A DNA stretch of 29,985 bases, from NCBI GenBank assembly GCA_017543025.1, contig JAFYGX010000165.1:1-29985 (forward strand), given 5' to 3'. Shown here in pieces: positions 6,834 through 14,953 of this stretch. Below the pieces are notes generated by a model. That model was not told the origin of the DNA and ran no database searches. It saw nothing but the letters and a program-made list of their open reading frames with translations. Within the stretch, counting starts at the first letter, position 1; each line of letters begins with the position of its first letter. The translations under genes and the position numbers were made by a program. Source of the stretch: Solobacterium sp. (GTDB taxonomy: Bacteria > Bacillota_I > Bacilli_A > Erysipelotrichales > Erysipelotrichaceae).

Positions 6834-9800
6834 TCAGTTATCCAGCAGCTTATTCGTTTCCTTCAGATACTTACCCGGAATCGGCACATCCAGTTTCCAG
6901 ATCACATTCATTGGTCTGCTTCCATTATGACTCACATAATTTGCAGTACCAAGGAATACATACGGTTCTGTTTCATTGCTTACTGTATTGTCACGATTTT
7001 TATAATTCCGCACAAACAGCAGCACTTTGTTTCCCTGTTCCTTATGATGAATATACCTCTGCCCGGTAGGAGATTCCGGTGATGTTGTGCTCTGACTCTG
7101 CCAGTGAAATTCTGTATCACTGATCGAGTAATCGTTATATAACGTCGTCGGTGAATAATCCTTATCCGATTTATGGAGTGTGATCAGAAACAGATCCAGT
7201 TTCTTTTCCGGCAGATATTTCACACCTTCACGGATATTTTTCGGTGTCATATAATCACACGCTACAAACAACTGATCTCTTGAATAGGTGCAGTGCACAT
7301 CAAGCGGGCAGTCAAACCCAAGTTCTGCGTGTTCATCCACAAGATCGATCTGCGACAGGCGAAGCTGCAGCAGCTCGATAAGCTCGGCACAGCAATTGGG
7401 GTTCGCCTTTATCTTCCGGATGCCATCCAGCGGGGTATCAAAATTACAATCGGATGCCGATTGTCCGTAAACGGTATACTGAAACATCTGCAGCATTCGA
7501 TATTCTGCCGTATTTGCTTCCGGCATCTGCAGATATTCTTCCGCAAAAAGTTTCAGCAGATACTGAATCCACCTGCGTGAATCAATCCATGCAATTTTCT
7601 GAAGCGCTTTCCGCATCAGATCTTTTTCATTCAGTGGCTCCTCAAAGGATGGGATTAATCCAGCCTTCGCTTTCAGCTGACAAAACGTTTTGTGTTTATA
7701 GATATCCCGCATATCGATATGCGTTTTCTCCGCAAACTGATCCATCGTCAGCGGAACGCCATAATCCTCCGCAAATGTCTGAAGTTTGCGTATGATCCGT
7801 TTTTCATAGCTTCCTTTATACGATTGCTCGATATTATTCAGAACGTATTCCTGTGCAAGCTTCTCCATTTTAATGAAGCAGCCCTTAGGAAGATAGGAAA
7901 AGCCATTTTTCACTTCATCCTTTATCGAACGATGCGTCCGTTCCACCAGGGCAGCGAATCGATCTTCATAGCTGAAATGTTCATTTGCCTGACCGATAAA
8001 ATCCATTACCGTCAGAAACTCTTTCCCTTCACTCAGACGGAGTCCTCTTCCAAGCTGCTGCAGAAATACAGTTAACGATTCGGTCGGTCGAAGGAATAAG
8101 ACCGTATTGACTTCGGGAATATCTACCCCTTCGTTATAGATATCAACTGCAAAGATGAATTTCAATGCACCATTCCGCAATAATCCGGCTGCGCTTTCAC
8201 GAAGCTCCTGATCTGAGGAGCCGGTTAATGCGACCGATGACACTCCGTTATCGTTGAAGTAACCAGCCATATAATGGGCATGTTCCACCGAGACACAGAA
8301 CCCGATTCCCTTTACATCCCGCATATCCGCAACATATTTGTAGACTGCACGAAGAATCGTTTCTGCCCGTAACCTGGCATTTTTCGTATCACCAATATAA
8401 GCGCGCTCCAGTTCCTCTGTCACATAACCGCCGCGCCGCCATGACAGCTTGCTTAGGTCAACGGTATCCGTAATGCAGAAATACTGAAATGGAACGAGCA
8501 GTTTACGGTCAATCGCTTCCGGCAGCCGGATTTCGGCCGCAATTCGATGATCAAAGTATTCCAGAATATTCTGACCGTCCATTCGTTCTGGTGTCGCAGT
8601 TAAACCGAGCAGTATTTTCGGCTGATAATAGGAAAGCAGTTTCTGATAAGAAGGAGCCGCATCATGATGTGATTCATCTAAAACGATATAGTCATAATAA
8701 TCCGGTTCTGTCATAGAGATCAGATCTCGGGAGTTAAAGCTGGCAATTGAAATAAACAGATGTTCATAGTCTTTCGGTTTCTGAAACTGACCTACCAGAA
8801 GGTCACCGAAGTTCTGATCTTTCAGAACACCTCTGAAGCACGCCAGACTCTGTTTCAGAATTTCCTCACGATGCGCCACAAACAGCAGCCGGTTTGGTTT
8901 TCCCGGATTCTGACTGACAAATCGTTTATAGTCAAATGCAGATATTACGGTTTTTCCGGTTCCGGTAGCCGCTACCACAAGATTGCGGTAATGGCCCCGC
9001 AGCTCCCGTTCCGCTGCCAGCTGATCCAGTACTTCCTGCTGGTATGAGTATGGATGAATTGTAAAGTTATAAGTCAGCTGAACCTCAGAACTGTTTCTGT
9101 GACGCTCATGGTCAATGGCCTCTGATAACCGGGCATAATCCTCCGCATGATATAACTCAAATTCCTTCATGTTCCAGTAGCCGGTAAACGAAGCAGCGAT
9201 CTTGTCAAAGGTTTCCGGAAGATCCTTCTCTGTAATCTTCATATTCCATTCAAGACCTGAGCTCATTGCGGCATTGGAAAGATTGGATGAACCGACATAT
9301 GCGGTCGTAAAACCGGTATCCCGATAAAAGACATATGTTTTCGCATGCAGGCGGGTCCGTTTTGTATCATAGGAGATTTTGATCTCCGTATTCGGCAGCT
9401 TTGACAGTTCGTGAATTGCCTTTGCGTCTGTCGCTCCCAAATAAGTGGTACTGATGATACGGAGAATCCCGCCCTTTGCAGTGAATTCGTTCAATGCATC
9501 CAGAATCAGAACAATGCCGCTCCACTTCACAAAAGAAACCAGCATGTCGATCCGATTACAGGATTCTATCTCACGGCAGAATTCAGAATACAGGTTCGGC
9601 TCATTGGGTGCTCCTGTAAACAGAGAACTGCGGGCGATCGAAGTTTCCGGCCGTGCAGGTCCGCTTCCGGACAGCCGGTATTTCGGTGTATTCCGATTAA
9701 TCACTGCATTCAGCATTCTGGTTTTCTCTTCTTCCGAAACGATTTCATTTCCCAGAATTCTGCTGTTGTCAGCGGCAGAGTAATCGGAAAGCACATCAAC

Positions 9801-10010
9801 AATCCGGTTCACTACCTCTGTTCTTCTGTCGACGCCTTCAATCTCACTCAGAACATGTTCAATGATCTCAGCTGCATAAGAACTCAGTATTTTCGAAGAT
9901 TCTTCCTGATCCAGATCAGCAGTATAAGCTTTCAGTGAATCTTTTCGTTCCTGAAGCTCTCTCTGTATCTCTCTGTTTATGATCTGCTCATATAACCCTT
10001 CTCTGATCAT
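6834..10010 (-). CDS. PLD-nuclease / SF2 helicase / DUF3427-like protein
   Basis: A 1058-residue cytoplasmic protein. The helical N-terminus (1-125) is followed by a phospholipase-D (HKD) nuclease domain (about 130-285) with H222-x-K224 and GSSN at 240-243, so one HKD motif per chain, typical of enzymes that dimerise. A superfamily 2 helicase core follows: Walker A ATGTGKT (348-354), DESH (445-448), TATP (471-474) and motif VI QQLGRGLR (651-658). Residues about 790-1045 match the DUF3427 region that follows such helicases. The architecture is known in bacterial genomes, often in defence or DNA-repair islands; a role in cleaving or remodelling foreign DNA is inference. All catalytic residues look intact. 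GAGG sits 9 bases before the ATG. No methylase or specificity subunit is nearby. Confidence 0.9.
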   Translation of the reverse strand: MIREGLYEQIINREIQRELQERKDSLKAYTADLDQEESSKILSSYAAEIIEHVLSEIEGVDRRTEVVNRIVDVLSDYSAADNSRILGNEIVSEEEKTRMLNAVINRNTPKYRLSGSGPARPETSIARSSLFTGAPNEPNLYSEFCREIESCNRIDMLVSFVKWSGIVLILDALNEFTAKGGILRIISTTYLGATDAKAIHELSKLPNTEIKISYDTKRTRLHAKTYVFYRDTGFTTAYVGSSNLSNAAMSSGLEWNMKITEKDLPETFDKIAASFTGYWNMKEFELYHAEDYARLSEAIDHERHRNSSEVQLTYNFTIHPYSYQQEVLDQLAAERELRGHYRNLVVAATGTGKTVISAFDYKRFVSQNPGKPNRLLFVAHREEILKQSLACFRGVLKDQNFGDLLVGQFQKPKDYEHLFISIASFNSRDLISMTEPDYYDYIVLDESHHDAAPSYQKLLSYYQPKILLGLTATPERMDGQNILEYFDHRIAAEIRLPEAIDRKLLVPFQYFCITDTVDLSKLSWRRGGYVTEELERAYIGDTKNARLRAETILRAVYKYVADMRDVKGIGFCVSVEHAHYMAGYFNDNGVSSVALTGSSDQELRESAAGLLRNGALKFIFAVDIYNEGVDIPEVNTVLFLRPTESLTVFLQQLGRGLRLSEGKEFLTVMDFIGQANEHFSYEDRFAALVERTHRSIKDEVKNGFSYLPKGCFIKMEKLAQEYVLNNIEQSYKGSYEKRIIRKLQTFAEDYGVPLTMDQFAEKTHIDMRDIYKHKTFCQLKAKAGLIPSFEEPLNEKDLMRKALQKIAWIDSRRWIQYLLKLFAEEYLQMPEANTAEYRMLQMFQYTVYGQSASDCNFDTPLDGIRKIKANPNCCAELIELLQLRLSQIDLVDEHAELGFDCPLDVHCTYSRDQLFVACDYMTPKNIREGVKYLPEKKLDLFLITLHKSDKDYSPTTLYNDYSISDTEFHWQSQSTTSPESPTGQRYIHHKEQGNKVLLFVRNYKNRDNTVSNETEPYVFLGTANYVSHNGSRPMNVIWKLDVPIPGKYLKETNKLLDN

Positions 10011-10058
10011 ATTTATCCGTCCTCGCTGTTGTTGGATTCTGCCGTTGTTTCTTCCCGC

Positions 10059-10222
10059 TCAGCCATAGATCAGCTCAGCGATCTGGTTTTCAAGCAAACA
10101 GAATCCGATGCCTTCGTACTTCTGCTCCCCTGCTTTGACCAGCACATCCTTCTTTTTTTCATCGGGAATAAAGGATGATTTCCTGTTTCCGTATTCGGTT
10201 TAACCAGACCGTACACCTTCAT
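10059..10222 (-). pseudogene. Decayed DUF5648-like repeat fragment
   Basis: From an ATG at 10222 the minus strand reads MKVYGLVKPNTETGN, then after one frame shift FIPDEKKKDVLVKAGEQKYEGIGF, and stops at 10059. This parallels the repeat of the C11 proteases (VYRMYNPNSGEH... EKEALEKAGWKYEGIAF) in order and spacing, with the YNPN and HFYT parts eroded. I read it as a broken single repeat or the end of a lost DUF5648 gene. It sits between the helicase and the membrane protein at 10297, and no ribosome binding site is visible. The similarity is short, so chance cannot be excluded. Confidence 0.4.
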
Positions 10223-10296
10223 ACCGTTCTATGAACCTGCAACATACCGGACGAGGCCCTCATTCTTTCATTCACTCGGTTCTCATCCGGTCTGTT

Positions 10297-11607
10297 TCAG
10301 TCTTTTTCTGTTCCAGCAGAAGTCTGTGTATTGATCCTGCGGCCCAGATCCTTCAGATACCGGTTCAGCCTGCCAGCCAGTTCTTCGCCTTTCCGGTAAT
10401 AGTATGACGTATCCGGTTCCGCAGCGGTTTCTCCATTCTGCTGCAGATCCGCACTGGTATAGACAACATTGACTGCAGGAAGCGTTTCTTCTGCAGCCTT
10501 TCCATTCGCGTTATTCTTACCTGTTCGTTGAACAGAGCCAGCCGCTGTTCCGTAAACTGTGATCTGATCATTCACGTTCAGCTTTGATTCTCCGTCTTCC
10601 CTCTGATCAAACAGAATGACTTCGCTGTCTGTCTCTTCCGCTTTTGCAAGATAATCCCCTTCTTCGGAAGAACGATCTGTTCTTACCTCCAGGATTACCA
10701 GATTCAGCTGAATCTGCTTCCCGCTCCAAACTTCCGGTTCTTTTTTCAGATCGTCACAGGAAACCACTGTACATCCGGAAAGGTAATACTGACGCTGTGC
10801 TGCCTTGCTGTAATAATCAATTGTTTCTTTCAGCTCCGGATTTCCTTCGATTCCTGATCTCACTTCTTCTTCCAGGCTGTTATACGCATGCAGTGCTTCT
10901 TCCATGCCTTCCCCGGAATTCACTGCCTGCCCGATCTGTTCCTGCAGATCTCCGTTTTTGTAAGATTCATAGATCTTCTGAATCTTCTTCATCAGATCGG
11001 ACTCTCTGAACGCTTCGATCTGTTCCTGCGTCAGAGACTGATACTGCCGGATCATTTCTTCGATCCCCTTTCCCATTTCTTCGGTAATCTGGCTGCCTGC
11101 TTCGCCCAATGACTCCGCAATGTCTTTCAGCTGTTCTTCCAGCTGGCATGCAGTGACTTCGTCATAGCTCCTCTCTGCCGCAAGCAGCTCTTCGTATGCA
11201 GTGACATAGGACTTCTGTGTTTCACTCAGAGCGTCATAAGCCGCTCTTGCCTGTTCGATTGCTTCCTTGCTGGAGGCAGTGATCTCACCAAGCGCACGGA
11301 TCTTCTGATCCACCTTCTCCGCTTCTGCCTGATCGCAGAGCACGGTATACTCCTGTTCTGCCTTCACCAGCACATCCAGATGCTCAACCTGCCGCTTATG
11401 TGTTACACTCAGGTCCTCATACGCTTCTCTTGCCTGTTCGATCAGTTCTCCGCTGTTAATCGTAACTTCCCCGATTCCCATGATTCGTCTGTCGGTATCT
11501 CTTGCCTCTCTGCTTTTCCGGAACGAAGCGAAAAGAACAGCAGCCAGCGCAATGCTCAGCAGAAGAATGATGATATTCTTTCTGTCGCTGAAGAAATTCT
11601 TTGTCAT
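10297..11607 (-). CDS. Membrane-anchored helical-repeat protein with OB-like domain
   Basis: A 436-residue protein with an N-terminal transmembrane anchor (about residues 10-30) and a large exported part. Two adjacent ~50-residue helical repeats follow, each with the pattern I/V-T-x-x-S, I-E-Q-A-R-x-A-Y-x-x-L and Q-x-x-V (around 45-90 and 105-150); such repeats are common in Gram-positive surface proteins. Next comes a Glu/Gln-rich helical region to about 270, then a beta-rich segment (about 275-395) containing SGKQIQLNLVILEV and NDQITVYGTAAG, which resembles the OB-fold-like domains found in exported Bacillota proteins. It starts 15 bases after the macro-domain gene, so the two form an operon. 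ATG 11607 is chosen because AGGAG is 8 bases upstream; the GTG three codons earlier overlaps that site. Function unknown. Confidence 0.75.
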   Translation of the reverse strand: MTKNFFSDRKNIIILLLSIALAAVLFASFRKSREARDTDRRIMGIGEVTINSGELIEQAREAYEDLSVTHKRQVEHLDVLVKAEQEYTVLCDQAEAEKVDQKIRALGEITASSKEAIEQARAAYDALSETQKSYVTAYEELLAAERSYDEVTACQLEEQLKDIAESLGEAGSQITEEMGKGIEEMIRQYQSLTQEQIEAFRESDLMKKIQKIYESYKNGDLQEQIGQAVNSGEGMEEALHAYNSLEEEVRSGIEGNPELKETIDYYSKAAQRQYYLSGCTVVSCDDLKKEPEVWSGKQIQLNLVILEVRTDRSSEEGDYLAKAEETDSEVILFDQREDGESKLNVNDQITVYGTAAGSVQRTGKNNANGKAAEETLPAVNVVYTSADLQQNGETAAEPDTSYYYRKGEELAGRLNRYLKDLGRRINTQTSAGTEKD

Positions 11608-11622
11608 ATTCTTCACTCCTGT

Positions 11623-12153
11623 TCATCCATCGGAAGCTTCCGAAAGCGCAAGATCATAGGCAGCTTTTGTCCGTGCGTCGAACAATACCCATACCACATC
11701 ATCAAACGCCTCCGGATGTTCTGTTACATACCGTTTCACCGTCTGTACGGCAATTCCTGCGGCTTCCTTTAACGGATAGGAATAGACCCCGGTAGAGATG
11801 GAAGGAAACGCAATCCTGCGGATGTCATTTTCTTCCGCAAGCTTCAGCGAATTGCGGTAACAGGATGCAAGAAGTTCTGCTTCATTTCGCTGTCCGTCAC
11901 AGTAGATTGGCCCAACGGTATGAATCACATACGCACAGGGCAGATCATATGCCCCGGTAATCTTTGCCTCACCGGTATTACAGCCATGCAGGGTTCTGCA
12001 TTCTTCCAGCAGCCTTGGTCCGGCAGCCCGATGAATGGCGCCATCCACTCCGCCGCCGCCCAGAAGACTTCGGTTTGCGGCATTAACGATTGCCTGCACA
12101 TCCTTTATCTTTGTAATATCTCCCTGAATCGTTCTGATCACAGCCGTGCTCAT
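11623..12153 (-). CDS. Macro-domain ADP-ribose hydrolase-like protein
   Basis: A 176-residue single-domain protein of the MacroD/YmdB type. Diagnostic motifs are all present: QGDITK near residue 10, [20 protein letters not shown] (substrate loop with the catalytic Asn-Ala-Ala-Asn and GGGG), [20 protein letters not shown], and [13 protein letters not shown], the second phosphate loop. Proteins of this family remove ADP-ribose from acidic side chains or deacetylate O-acetyl-ADP-ribose in the cytoplasm. Start ATG 12153 has AAGGAG 8 bases upstream; the frame upstream of it lacks coding character. First gene of an operon with the membrane protein at 10297. No ADP-ribosyltransferase gene is visible in the window. 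Confidence 0.92.
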   Translation of the reverse strand: MSTAVIRTIQGDITKIKDVQAIVNAANRSLLGGGGVDGAIHRAAGPRLLEECRTLHGCNTGEAKITGAYDLPCAYVIHTVGPIYCDGQRNEAELLASCYRNSLKLAEENDIRRIAFPSISTGVYSYPLKEAAGIAVQTVKRYVTEHPEAFDDVVWVLFDARTKAAYDLALSEASDG

Positions 12154-12414
12154 CCGGTATTCTCCTTTCTGCACATGGATGTGTTCTTCTGTTCCCTTAT
12201 TCTGATATACGAAGCAGACAGAAAAAACCGGTCTGACTGCTTGCATTCTTACAGTTGCTCCCTACAGAAATAATGCCAGAAAATCCGCATTCACTGAAAA
12301 AAAGTTCGCACACTCAGCACAAAACAGGTCGCTGTACTGTCGGGCAGAATTCTGTTTTCGTACGCACCGGAAACCGCCGGTCTGAACCAGAATGGATATT
12401 GCATGCAGGAATCG

Positions 12415-12420
12415 TATAAT
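12415..12420 (+). promoter_or_regulatory. -10 box for the leader-zinc-ribbon gene
   Basis: A perfect TATAAT lies 51 bases before the ATG at 12472. No strong -35 is found at 16-18 bases upstream, so an activator or weak basal promoter is possible. Confidence 0.4.
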
Positions 12421-12433
12421 TTTATGAGCTATG

Positions 12434-12452
12434 ATCTGACGATGCGTCAGAT
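12434..12452. repeat. Perfect 8-bp inverted repeat in the 5' leader
   Basis: ATCTGACG, loop ATG, CGTCAGAT: perfect arms between the TATAAT at 12415 and the AAGGAG at 12459-12464. Its place just downstream of the -10 box fits an operator for a dimeric repressor or a leader hairpin near the ribosome binding site. Confidence 0.7.
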
Positions 12453-12471
12453 AGAACGAAGGAGATTGATT

Positions 12472-12753
12472 ATGGAACATTCTGAAATCAAAACAGAACA
12501 GCTGGAAGAAGTTGCCGGCGGTTCCGACGTGGAATTAAAACCGGTTAAGCCCGGCAGATGCAGAAGATGCGGCCGGGAAGAAGAACTCAGTTATCTGAAC
12601 ACACATGAGTGGCTGTGCGAAATCTGTGTAAATCACAAACCGATTGATAAATGCCCGTATTGCGGAGGTACGCTGACGATTGTACCGGGCACCTATGAAG
12701 TAGGAAAACCCACATACACATGCGAGTCATGCGGGAAAACCGTTCAACCGTAA
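12472..12753 (+). CDS. Double zinc-ribbon protein with RiPP-like double-glycine leader
   Basis: A 93-residue protein. Residues 1-17 (EIKTEQLEEVAGG) look like the leader of a ribosomally made peptide: hydrophilic N-terminus, Leu-Glu-Glu-Val and a terminal Ala-Gly-Gly like the cleavage sites read by C39 peptidases. The rest holds four CXXC knuckles: Cys30/33, 49/52, 61/64 and 84/87, arranged as two zinc ribbons, with no hydrophobic segment. A strong AAGGAG lies 7 bases before the ATG, and a -10 box and palindrome lie upstream. No modification enzyme or C39 transporter is in the window. It may be an exported or processed zinc-binding peptide, or a cytoplasmic protein whose N-terminus only resembles a leader. 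Divergent from the macro operon and closed by a strong terminator. Confidence 0.75.
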   Translation: MEHSEIKTEQLEEVAGGSDVELKPVKPGRCRRCGREEELSYLNTHEWLCEICVNHKPIDKCPYCGGTLTIVPGTYEVGKPTYTCESCGKTVQP

Positions 12754-12778
12754 AACACACGTCTGAGAGTTACCCAAC

Positions 12779-12849
12779 CGATTCCATACACAGAAACAGA
12801 TCCCTATGCAGAACGCACAGGATCTGAGTCTGTGATGGAATCCTTTTTT
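12779..12849 (+). terminator. Long-stem Rho-independent terminator
   Basis: An imperfect stem of about 23 bp pairs GATTCCATACACAGAAACAG... with ...CTGTGATGGAATC (a two-base mismatch and one bulge), followed by six T at 12844-12849. It begins 26 bases after the stop of the zinc-ribbon gene. Confidence 0.8.
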
Positions 12850-13738
12850 GATTCCGCATCCGTACACCATAGTTTTTCACACCGTCTCTGCTGTTATCCG
12901 CCACCCGAAGATCAAAGGTTTACGGCAGATCTTTCCCATTTCCGCCTCCGATTTCAGCAGGAAGCGGGACACGAAGTTCTCTGAATTTGCAGTCCGTTCT
13001 TCCGTATCTTTGACCAGTGTTTCTATCCGATTCTTCCGGCTTACGGATGGCTGTTGCTTCTTATGAAAGAGGTTCTGCTGCTGTATTGCCTGCACAGGCA
13101 GAATGCTCCGAGGCCGGATCATCGGTATTCTGACTCTCTGTTCTGTTCACAAATCACTCTGTTCCTTTCCGTTCATCCATCAGGGAGGCATTTTCAGGCA
13201 ATGCCTGAAGAATGAACCTCCCTGTATTTCTGCCTGTTCGCATTCGATTATTATGAAGCACAACCGGAACTGCACTGTCATCAGCTGACTGGAGCGAAGA
13301 AGCGATACCCGTGCTTGCAGAAACCAGTGAACCCCGAGCCAACCTTTTTCACACATAAAAACTCCGATTTCTGTTTTTTATTTCTGTTTTTCGTAACCAT
13401 CTGTTCCATATTGCGTGGAGTGCTGAGACATGCAGCGTATATCATTATGAACGGAGTTTCTGACCGGGGAATTATCAGAAAAAGGAGTGAAGAAGAAGGA
13501 GTGAAAGAAGAATAACTACATGCAGCAGGCATTCAGCTTATCGCTATTAGTCTGGAAGTATTCTGTAAAACCATCGCTACAGTGCACTTATTCGAATCAG
13601 GATCGCAGAATGATGGAACGCATCACCCCGATGATCAGAAAGCTCAGCGCAGGCTTCCTCCCGGAAAAGCTTGCAATCGCGTAAAAAAAGAACCCGCTTT
13701 CCTTCAGAAAACGGATCCCGTACAGTTGATAAGTGAAC
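12850..13738. other. Region without a convincing gene
   Basis: About 890 bases. Short open frames on both strands have no domain-like composition. One 54-codon frame (13520-13684, +) reads smoothly but has only a weak purine-rich site upstream and no recognised family. The composition is more AT-rich in 13340-13520 than in nearby genes. The region may be the graveyard of lost genes. A nested inverted repeat at 13181-13224 is the only structured element I see. Confidence 0.5.
13181..13224. repeat. Nested inverted repeat
   Basis: Outer arms CAGGGAGG / CCTCCCTG enclose a perfect inner hairpin TTCAGGC-AAT-GCCTGAA. There is no T-run on either side, so it is not a classical terminator; it could be a recombination or mobile-element end, or a structured RNA. 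Confidence 0.5.
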
Positions 13739-13762
13739 AGCAGAGCCGCATCCGGCTCTGCT
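13739..13762 (-). terminator. Hairpin downstream of the radical-SAM-like gene
   Basis: Perfect 10-bp stem AGCAGAGCCG / CGGCTCTGCT with a 4-base loop, 11 bases beyond the stop of the gene at 13773. The T-run on the minus strand is weak, so termination is likely but not certain. Confidence 0.55.
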
Positions 13763-13772
13763 TTCCGTTATG

Positions 13773-14708
13773 TCACTTCAGATCTTTCATCCGGATCGCA
13801 AGGCATTCCTCCGGATGGGTGCCAACGCCAAGCGGCAGGTATAACGAACCATCTGCTTTCTCCCAGAGGCCGACCGTCATCAGCGGATGTGTTCTGCGGT
13901 ATGCATCAACCCATGCGTCAACCTTCTGAAGGGCTTCCGGTTCCAGCGGCCTTTCTGCCAGAAACAGCACCTGACGGATCTTCTGCGCAAGCTTCTGCTG
14001 CAGAACGCTTTCAAGCTCAGCAGGGTCAGAAGACACCACGCTTACGCCAAACGGCGCTTTCTGTTTCTGCAATGCATTCACTGCATTCAGATATACTTCG
14101 CCCGCTTCATCCTGCAGCAAAAGAACCGTATTCTTTACACGCAGCAGGTTTCCGATCACTTCTTCACTGACACATTCCGGCTTTACAATTACCGCAAACA
14201 GCAGATCGCTGTTTTCTTCCGCAAGCCGGAACACATCTGACAGCCTGCTGCCCCATCTGCTGTCCGGAAAGGTAAACAGACCGATTCCCTGTTTCTTCGC
14301 TTCTGTCATTACCGAACGCATTGCCGCAAACGACGGCAGTTCTTCTGTTGCATCATAAGGATCACTGAACAGAAGCCAGGGGATTTTCTTCTGAAACCGT
14401 GCCAGAATCGCTTCCTGATCCGGTGAGCCGACATGAAGCGCATTCATCAGAAAGTTTTCAATCATCCGGGTACGAACCGCCGCATCCACTTCGAAAAAGA
14501 TACCGGTGATCAGTTCGTATACGACCCCTTCCTTCCGCTCCAGTTCATATTTCATATCATCCAGCTGTTTCTTCAGTATTCCTCTTGGATCTGCGGACTG
14601 CAGCAGATGAATCAGCTTCAGAAGCCGGTTTACCGGATCTTTATCCAGCCAGGCAATCGCTGCCCGGATTGCGGCAGTCTCTGCTTCCCGCCAGAATGAA
14701 AAACTCAT
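13773..14708 (-). CDS. Radical-SAM-like protein lacking the Fe-S cysteines
   Basis: A 311-residue protein. Its N-terminal ~145 residues follow the layout of a family of Bacillota radical SAM proteins: a helical domain, an IENFLMNALHVG segment, then IPWLLFSDP, where the family normally reads IPW..L.DPTSACNLxCxxCW. Here the position of the C-x3-C-x2-C cluster is YDATEELPSFAAM, with no Cys. RVKNTVLLLQDE also matches the family's (L)RVKNFV strand. The protein has only two Cys residues (in KPEC and HPEEC), so it cannot hold the radical-SAM cluster. The TIM-barrel-like pattern continues to the end with no frameshift, so it is probably a pseudoenzyme with another job. GGAGG and AAGG lie before the ATG. 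Monocistronic by its surroundings. Confidence 0.7.
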   Translation of the reverse strand: MSFSFWREAETAAIRAAIAWLDKDPVNRLLKLIHLLQSADPRGILKKQLDDMKYELERKEGVVYELITGIFFEVDAAVRTRMIENFLMNALHVGSPDQEAILARFQKKIPWLLFSDPYDATEELPSFAAMRSVMTEAKKQGIGLFTFPDSRWGSRLSDVFRLAEENSDLLFAVIVKPECVSEEVIGNLLRVKNTVLLLQDEAGEVYLNAVNALQKQKAPFGVSVVSSDPAELESVLQQKLAQKIRQVLFLAERPLEPEALQKVDAWVDAYRRTHPLMTVGLWEKADGSLYLPLGVGTHPEECLAIRMKDLK

Positions 14709-14953
14709 ACAAATCCTTTTCCTCCTTCACAAAACATGCGTCTGCTGTTTTCTGAACTCATTATCGTTCACTCTGTTTCTTCCGTCCACTCCATCATCCG
14801 ATCCTCTTTTCTTCCCGGTCTCCATTCCCTTCGACAATTCTGCCTTCCGGCTGCAGTTTACCGCTTTCAGACAGAATCAGATATCGTGCATATACCTTAC
14901 AATGAAATCAGATATTACCTGTCTCACCTTATTACACAAAGGAGGATTTCCAT

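Noticed and set aside
13281..13532. An 83-codon minus-strand frame ending in a Phe/Gly/Cys-rich tail.
   Set aside because: No ribosome binding site and no domain; it lies in the gene-poor stretch and overlaps AT-rich DNA.
13520..13684. A 54-codon plus-strand frame that might be a small gene or transposase remnant.
   Set aside because: Only a weak purine-rich sequence precedes it and no transposase motif can be seen.
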